DNA from: JANXQG01 sp037147235 | GTDB taxonomy: Bacteria > Planctomycetota > Planctomycetia > Pirellulales > Thermoguttaceae | Assembly (NCBI GenBank): GCA_037147235.1 | Contig: JBAWVO010000267.1 | Location: 1 to 8,921 of the forward strand | DNA length: 8,921 nt | Direction of reading: 5' to 3' | Part shown: positions 5,691-8,921 of the stretch, piece by piece | How the letters are laid out: every line of letters begins with the position of its first letter | Numbering within the stretch: position 1 is the first letter of the stretch | Program-made: the position numbers and the translations under genes | Notes under the pieces: model-generated | Told to the model about the DNA's origin: nothing | Database searches by the model: none | The model's input: the letters and a program-made list of their open reading frames with translations, nothing else

Positions 5691-6992
5691 TCAACTGTTG
5701 CCGAAACCTCTTGCTTCGTAACGGGTTAGGGAATCTTCCGTTTTCTCGGAAAGCTCATCGAAAGCATCATTGTTGACAAAAGTGTTGACAGCCCGTGCTT
5801 TCCCACCCGCCTGTTGACGGGCTTGAACCAGTTCATACGCTGCAAAAGCAACGTCGGCCGTACGCTGGGAATTCTGGCCGACGTAAAACCGCATTGTAGT
5901 GCCAATGCTTTCGTGCCACATCAATTCCATCAAGACCTTTGGCAAGACCCGCTCGGACCAACGCTCCCCGAAGGACCGCCGCAGATCGTGGGCGGAAGCA
6001 AACTTGACCACTTCCACGGTCTTCCTCTCGCCGGTCACTGGGTCAACCTTAGTCTTTTGGCGGGAATTGACCTTTACCCCTGCCCGCTTGCCGATGGCGG
6101 AAATGGCTGTACTGGCATCATCGGCAGACAACTGCCGCCCGCTTTTCGGGTGAGGGGCAAAAAGCACCCTGCCCTTCCGCTTCTCGGCCGGAACTCGGGC
6201 GAGCAGTCGGCAGAACTCGGGGGCCAGGGCAAGCAGCCGGTCACGGTTGCCTTTTTCGTGTGACGCCGAAATTCTCAGCATCGGCCGCCGTCCGCTCATA
6301 TCGACCACCAAACCGGCCTCCAAACCATCCCACCGCAGGGCCACGGCCTCAGAGATTCGCAAGCCGGACCACCAGAGACCGATTATCGTACGCCGCCAAT
6401 GCTTGGCATAGGTGGGGCCTACAACCTTTCGGACTGCCCGCAGCATCCGGTCAAGCTCTTCGCCAGTGACCGGCCGCCCTTTCATAACGCCAGCCCCTTT
6501 GGGTGCCCTAATTACTTTGGGGAACTCGGGGACCGCCCTTATCCACTTCATCTTTGCCGCCCAAACGAATAGACCGCGCAGGTGGGCCAGATAGGCTTTG
6601 ATTGACGTTTCGGCCAATCCACTTGCCCGCAGTTTCGCCGCATACTCATCCAGACGGACTGCGTTCATATCGCCAAGACGGGCAGGGTGGACCAGTTTTT
6701 CGACCGAATTAAGAACCGTCGAAACTATCGCCCTTGTCTTTGCCGCCATCGACGGCAAGACAGACTGCTCATACTTGACCGAGAAGTCTTGCCAGGGCAT
6801 CCGTACGTTAGTTGCCAGACTTCCATCCTGCAAGTCATGCTCTAACTTCGCCGCAGCACGCTCAGCTTCTTTCTTGCTCTTAGTGCCCGAAGACTTGAAC
6901 TTCGGTTTGCCGGTGCCTGGGTCAATCCACCGCAGGGACAATGGACGGTCGCCACCGACTTTGACCACGGTAACTCTGATTTCATCGCTCAT
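5691..6992 (-). CDS. Tyrosine recombinase / phage-type integrase, 433 aa
   Basis: Site-specific recombinase that joins and exchanges DNA at att sites through a 3'-phosphotyrosine intermediate. An N-terminal arm-binding-like region (about 1-60, with the WIDPGTGKPKFKSSGTKSKKEAE start typical of phage integrases) precedes a helical core-binding domain (about 66-160) and the catalytic domain (about 175-385). Catalytic residues are all visible: Arg212 in SGLRISEA, Lys247 in the SHEKGNRDR hairpin, His335 and Arg338 in SAHDLRRSFG, His360 in MWHESIGTTMRFY and nucleophile Tyr370. A 63-residue tail after Tyr370 is longer than usual and ends in SLTRYEARGFGNS. The ATG at 6990-6992 has GGAAGGG seven bases upstream and shares an ATGA overlap with the 51-aa gene, so translation is probably coupled. 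It is the last gene of the minus-strand series, next to the presumed element border. Confidence 0.95.
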   Translation of the reverse strand: MSDEIRVTVVKVGGDRPLSLRWIDPGTGKPKFKSSGTKSKKEAERAAAKLEHDLQDGSLATNVRMPWQDFSVKYEQSVLPSMAAKTRAIVSTVLNSVEKLVHPARLGDMNAVRLDEYAAKLRASGLAETSIKAYLAHLRGLFVWAAKMKWIRAVPEFPKVIRAPKGAGVMKGRPVTGEELDRMLRAVRKVVGPTYAKHWRRTIIGLWWSGLRISEAVALRWDGLEAGLVVDMSGRRPMLRISASHEKGNRDRLLALAPEFCRLLARVPAEKRKGRVLFAPHPKSGRQLSADDASTAISAIGKRAGVKVNSRQKTKVDPVTGERKTVEVVKFASAHDLRRSFGERWSERVLPKVLMELMWHESIGTTMRFYVGQNSQRTADVAFAAYELVQARQQAGGKARAVNTFVNNDAFDELSEKTEDSLTRYEARGFGNS

Positions 6993-7144
6993 CGTGAAAC
7001 CCTTCCAAGAAAAACCATTGGCCGTGATACCCGGTAGTTAGCAGAGTTGAGTCTGCCGCATACGCCTTGCTCCCCGTCTACACGGATCGCAGCTTGAACG
7101 TACGCACGGATACCACGGCCATTGGCCTGTTTTCTGGAAACCAT
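6989..7144 (-). CDS. Small basic protein, 51 aa, translationally coupled to the integrase
   Basis: This open frame runs from ATG 7142-7144 to a TGA whose first two bases are the last two of the integrase ATG (ATGA, four-base overlap). GAGG at seven bases upstream gives a good ribosome site. The product starts MVSRKQANGRGIRAYV and is rich in Arg, Gly and Val with a single Cys29; there are no acidic clusters, membrane segment or recognisable motif. The integrase ribosome site lies inside its last codons. The arrangement suits an excisionase or other recombination directionality factor, which are small, basic and often encoded next to the integrase, but no MerR-like winged helix can be seen, so that is only a guess. 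It could instead be a leader peptide that sets integrase translation. Confidence 0.55.
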   Translation of the reverse strand: MVSRKQANGRGIRAYVQAAIRVDGEQGVCGRLNSANYRVSRPMVFLGRVSR

Positions 7145-7167
7145 CTTAGAACCTCAACTAAGGGTAA

Positions 7168-7356
7168 CTAGCCCTTGCCGGTGACGATGCCCACCGACAT
7201 AGGGATTGTCGACATTTGCCCCTCTAAAGTCAACAGGTCTGTCAACACTTTTCGGGAAATGGCCTTATTCGTCTTTTTGAGGGCGGTTTTAGACTCATAC
7301 ACAATCAGTTTGGACACTTTGGCACCGCTTTTTTCAACCGGGTTTTCATGCTCCAA
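7168..7356 (-). CDS. Doubtful small protein, 62 aa, overlapping the 90-aa gene
   Basis: The frame begins at TTG 7354-7356, overlaps the end of the 90-aa gene by 52 bases in another frame, and ends 23 bases before the 51-aa gene. No strong ribosome site precedes the TTG or the in-frame GTG codons, although GGATG is close. The product is Lys-rich in the middle (SKTALKKTNKAISRKVLTDLL, residues about 22-42, helix-like) with a Gly/Ile/Val tail. Without it the interval 7145-7304 would be a gap in a tightly packed series. It may be a real coupled gene, a -1 frameshift extension of the upstream gene, or a chance frame; I cannot decide. Confidence 0.25.
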   Translation of the reverse strand: MEHENPVEKSGAKVSKLIVYESKTALKKTNKAISRKVLTDLLTLEGQMSTIPMSVGIVTGKG

Positions 7357-7577
7357 TAGGCATCCAGCAACCCGCTCTGTAACGTGCCCTTGATTGCATC
7401 CCGCTCACAGTTAAACCGCTCGGCCAGGGTGTAGACCGCATGCGTAAAGATTTCGCTCTTCGGCAGCCATTGCGGATACCACGACCACCGCTCATTCTCG
7501 GCCACGGATTGCGCGTCACACCTTAGCTGTGTAACTTCCGGCTCGGCCAGTATTTCCCGCCAGCTTATTCGACGCAT
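7305..7577 (-). CDS. Hypothetical protein of integrated element, 90 aa
   Basis: Family not recognised. The open frame extends upstream to 7688, but the ATG at 7575-7577 has a perfect AAGGAGG seven bases ahead, which fixes the start. The product, beginning MRRISWREILAEPE, is predicted mainly helical and soluble, with aromatic clusters (SWREIL, ERWSWYPQWLP, DAYWSMK) and a basic C-terminus (KTRLKKAVPKCPN). Its first 13 bases overlap the end of the cysteine-rich 61-aa gene, and that gene's last codons contain its ribosome site, so the pair is probably coupled. An AAAAAA run near the end (7329-7334) lies where the -1 frame is open for a further 50-odd residues. Confidence 0.75.
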   Translation of the reverse strand: MRRISWREILAEPEVTQLRCDAQSVAENERWSWYPQWLPKSEIFTHAVYTLAERFNCERDAIKGTLQSGLLDAYWSMKTRLKKAVPKCPN

Positions 7578-7750
7578 TTTTCGGCCTCCTTTTTCGGTGA
7601 CGGCTGAAACTCCCCGCAATAATCCCAGACGCAGACCTCCGGCCAAGCACAACCATCTTCGCTCGGGACTGGTGACCGCCGCCGACATTCGCCGGTTTCA
7701 GCGGTTCTAATTCGGTCTTTGCTGTAAAAACGACACTCTTCACAAAACAT
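7565..7750 (-). CDS. Small four-cysteine protein, probable zinc ribbon, 61 aa
   Basis: The product begins MFCEECRFYSKD and contains GECRRRSP, WPEV and DYCGEFQP. Cys3-X2-Cys6 together with Cys22 and Cys45 form a likely structural zinc site; Cys34, Cys40 and Cys59 are extra. I recall this C-x2-C-x-F-Y ... G-x-C-R-R ... W-P-x-V ... C-G-x-F/W pattern from small hypothetical proteins of phages and mobile elements; no function is established to my knowledge. I start at ATG 7748-7750 because the longer frame (to 7825) adds 25 residues read through a hairpin; its ribosome site is only a GAAAGAG-like purine run. It overlaps the next gene by 13 bases. DNA or protein binding is plausible; catalysis is unlikely at this size. 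Confidence 0.75.
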   Translation of the reverse strand: MFCEECRFYSKDRIRTAETGECRRRSPVPSEDGCAWPEVCVWDYCGEFQPSPKKEAEKCVE

Positions 7751-7784
7751 AATTCGCTCTTTCTTAAAACTCTCCGCCGCCGCA

Positions 7785-7799
7785 GCCCCTACGAGGGGC
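7785..7799. other. Perfect 6-bp hairpin between two element genes
   Basis: GCCCCT at 7785-7790 pairs with AGGGGC at 7794-7799 around a three-base loop, in the 71-base spacer between the 78-aa and 61-aa genes. No T-run follows on the minus strand, so it is more likely an RNA-processing or partial-attenuation stem than a full terminator. Confidence 0.4.
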
Positions 7800-7821
7800 C
7801 ACGGCAACGGAAAGACTTCTT

Positions 7822-8058
7822 TCAATACTTTGCGTAGATAAACTTAGGAACCATCCGTCCTTGCGGATCAATGTAGGCCGTGCCACGCAGGATGCTTCGC
7901 ACTTTTCGGGTAAGCTCGGCCATTAGCGCACCCTCAGGCAACTCTGTGGCAACCCGTTTTACTATGGCAGGGATGGTCAGCCCTTGTTGCCCGTGTGGTT
8001 GCTTGAAAATGTTTACAATCGCATCCTCAACCTGATTCCTAAAATCTGACTTTGCCAT
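7822..8058 (-). CDS. Small protein, possible winged-helix DNA-binding domain, 78 aa
   Basis: The ATG at 8056-8058 is preceded by AAGGAAGAGCG, a good ribosome site. The product, starting MAKSDFRNQVEDAIVNIF, reads as helix (6-18), a GLTIPAIVKRVATELP segment (26-41) that could be the turn and recognition helices, a third helix with LTRKVRSILRG (49-59), and a C-terminal beta hairpin AYIDPQGRMVPKFIY. This order, with VR-x-I-L before a strand-turn-strand, resembles a winged helix, but I infer this from pattern alone. If correct, it is the best candidate for a transcriptional regulator in the element. It is followed by the four-cysteine gene after 71 bases and preceded by the coiled-coil gene. Confidence 0.75.
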   Translation of the reverse strand: MAKSDFRNQVEDAIVNIFKQPHGQQGLTIPAIVKRVATELPEGALMAELTRKVRSILRGTAYIDPQGRMVPKFIYAKY

Positions 8059-8074
8059 CGCTCTTCCTTCTGTT
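8059..8074 (-). promoter_or_regulatory. Ribosome-binding leader, single-copy form
   Basis: On the minus strand this reads AACAGAAGGAAGAGCG directly before the ATG of the 78-aa gene. It closely matches the leader of the 136-aa gene at 8546-8570 apart from two fewer AAGG units, suggesting that the leader was duplicated along with, or independently of, the genes. Confidence 0.5.
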
Positions 8075-8134
8075 CAGCCGCAAAGGTTGTCCGCACCCCG
8101 CCCGGCGGCTCGAGCAGGGGCGGATGAAAACTTC

Positions 8135-8545
8135 TTAGCTCATCGCCGACTCGGGCACCGTTGTTTCCTCGGGCCGGAACATTTCTGTAACCCCCCCGCT
8201 AAAGTTCAACTCACAACCTTGCAAGTTGTCGGCGGGACGGATGCTTTCTAACATCATGTTCCATGATTGACCGTTGGAGAACACAACCGTGCATCGTGTA
8301 CGGCGGATGTTGGTTAGCGTGCCGTACAGGTCATTCAGGGGGTAACATTTATGGCCTTGGCACCGGCGGATAGCCACCTGTACGCCGTTGGGCTTGTTCA
8401 GTAGCTCAGCCGTTTTAAGGCGTAGTAGCTCGTCTTGAATGTGGTGCCATCGCTGCGAATCCTTTTCGTTGGCCTCCCGGCGTCGCTTCTGCCGAGACCT
8501 TATCTGCTCTAGCTCCAACTGCAAACTCTCAACTGTGGTCTTCAT
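8135..8545 (-). CDS. Hypothetical coiled-coil protein with C-terminal beta domain, 136 aa
   Basis: The N-terminal half (about 3-50: LQLELEQIRSRQKRRREANE, then a DSQRWHHIQDELLRLKTAELL heptad-like run) is a highly charged coiled coil. Residues about 70-106 (YGTLTNIRRTRCTVVFSNG then QSWNMMLESIRPA) form a compact beta-rich unit with the look of an SH3-like or KOW-like barrel: G-x-L-x-x-I-x-R-T-R-x-x-V-x-F-x-N-G-x-x-W. The tail is acidic and probably disordered. The start ATG 8543-8545 follows repeated AAGG units that form a strong ribosome site. I do not know the family. The layout suggests an oligomer whose beta domain binds nucleic acid or ribosomes, but that is inference. Nearest neighbours are the 65-aa and 78-aa genes, each about 75 bases away. 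Confidence 0.78.
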   Translation of the reverse strand: MKTTVESLQLELEQIRSRQKRRREANEKDSQRWHHIQDELLRLKTAELLNKPNGVQVAIRRCQGHKCYPLNDLYGTLTNIRRTRCTVVFSNGQSWNMMLESIRPADNLQGCELNFSGGVTEMFRPEETTVPESAMS

Positions 8546-8570
8546 CGTTCTTCCTTCCTTCCTTCTGTTT
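8546..8570 (-). promoter_or_regulatory. Ribosome-binding leader with AAGG tetranucleotide repeat
   Basis: On the minus strand AGAAGGAAGGAAGGAAGAAC precedes the ATG of the 136-aa gene: three AAGG units and a fourth partial unit, each able to act as a Shine-Dalgarno core. A simple repeat at this place could gain or lose units by slippage and so change the spacing to the start codon. Confidence 0.55.
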
Positions 8571-8621
8571 GCCTCTGGTAGTTATCCGCCCGGCCGTCGA
8601 GGCATCGGTAGGACGGTTTGG

Positions 8622-8819
8622 TTATCTCTTTTGAAGCTCTGCCAACTCCCATGACGCTGGCTGAAACGTAAACAATTCCTTCTGGACCGCCGGCGGTTCG
8701 CAGGGCAGGGCCAATGGGTCAATCGCAAGCAGTTCTTTCAAGGTGGGCAAGGTCTGGTGCTTTCGCATCCACGCTTGCCCGATGTCTCGGTCTGGCTTGG
8801 TTTTTTGTCTCTTCTTCAT
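8622..8819 (-). CDS. Hypothetical small protein of integrated element, 65 aa
   Basis: First gene of the visible minus-strand series. ATG 8817-8819 follows AGGAAACGAAGA, a moderate ribosome site. The N-terminus is strongly basic (MKKRQKTKPDRD), followed by a helix-like segment (GQAWMRKHQTLPTLKELLAID) and a Pro-rich middle; the C-terminus is LFTFQPASWELAELQKR. No Cys pair, membrane segment or known motif is visible apart from one Cys40. The size and charge would fit a small nucleic-acid-binding or phage accessory protein, but nothing proves it. Confidence 0.65.
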   Translation of the reverse strand: MKKRQKTKPDRDIGQAWMRKHQTLPTLKELLAIDPLALPCEPPAVQKELFTFQPASWELAELQKR

Positions 8820-8870
8820 TCTTCGTTTCCTACTTTCTGTCGGTGCCCGTGGGTGGTGCTACCGGCCCTA

Positions 8871-8899
8871 TATATACTGCCCGTGCTTGGGTTTGTCCT
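8871..8899 (-). promoter_or_regulatory. Candidate promoter for the small-gene series
   Basis: On the minus strand AGGACA (8894-8899) is followed after 17 bases by TATATA (8871-8876), within an unusual TATATATA tract in otherwise GC-rich DNA. Both hexamers match the sigma-70 consensus at four of six positions. It would give a leader of about 45 bases before the 65-aa gene. From 8820 to the window end no further gene is visible on either strand. Confidence 0.4.
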
Positions 8900-8921
8900 T
8901 TTGGATTGAACGAAGTTACCG

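Noticed and set aside
5560..5700. A tRNA or tRNA fragment as integrase target.
   Set aside because: I found no acceptor/T-arm pattern or GGTTCGAATCC-like sequence on either strand.
5814..6263. Plus-strand open frame of 149 codons opposite the integrase.
   Set aside because: Antisense shadow of a gene with all catalytic residues; no independent support.
7578..7688. N-terminal extension of the 90-aa protein to 127 residues, and a 75-codon frame at 7516-7743.
   Set aside because: Both run through the four-cysteine gene in other frames, and the perfect AAGGAGG fixes the start at 7577.

Overview
The window looks like a chromosomal segment of a planctomycete, probably of the Pirellulales type. 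This rests on a TatC with a long insert, a proline-linker outer-membrane porin, and short GC-rich palindromic repeats between genes of a kind I remember from planctomycete genomes (for example around 1522-1577 and 2817-2836). No marker gene fixes the taxon, so this is inference.

Left part (1-5690), ordinary chromosome. A small proline-rich lipoprotein candidate (55-399, -) lies downstream of a mannose-6-phosphate isomerase gene (479-1450, -). Diverging from these is tatC (1758-2810, +), the core of the twin-arginine translocase. The 307-base divergent spacer holds a 118-bp MITE-like element with terminal inverted repeats and a matching 8-9 bp direct repeat on each side. tatC converges on a beta-barrel porin gene (2857-4380, -) across a perfect hairpin. 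The porin leader (4381-4537) is built of direct and tandem repeats. A GT2 glycosyltransferase of the dolichyl-phosphate-glucosyltransferase type (4709-5419, -) follows. These genes share an envelope theme (sugar-phosphate supply, glycosyl transfer, protein export, outer membrane) but do not form one operon.

Right part (5691-8921), accessory. A tyrosine recombinase (5691-6992, -) is the last gene of a same-strand series of very small genes: 51 aa, a doubtful 62 aa, 90 aa, 61 aa with four cysteines, 78 aa possibly winged-helix, 136 aa coiled coil plus beta domain, and 65 aa. Several have textbook Shine-Dalgarno sites, and two junctions overlap (ATGA at the integrase start; 13 nt between the 61-aa and 90-aa genes). 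A plausible promoter lies at 8871-8899. This looks like the integrase end of a prophage or other integrative element that runs off the right edge. No structural, replication, toxin-antitoxin or defence gene is recognisable, and no att site can be defined because the far end is not in the window.

The items most worth a second look are the MITE-like element, the unlisted 51-aa gene coupled to the integrase, the cluster of unknown small genes, the overlapping reading frames with an A6 run near 7329-7334, and the repeated ribosome-binding-site leaders.
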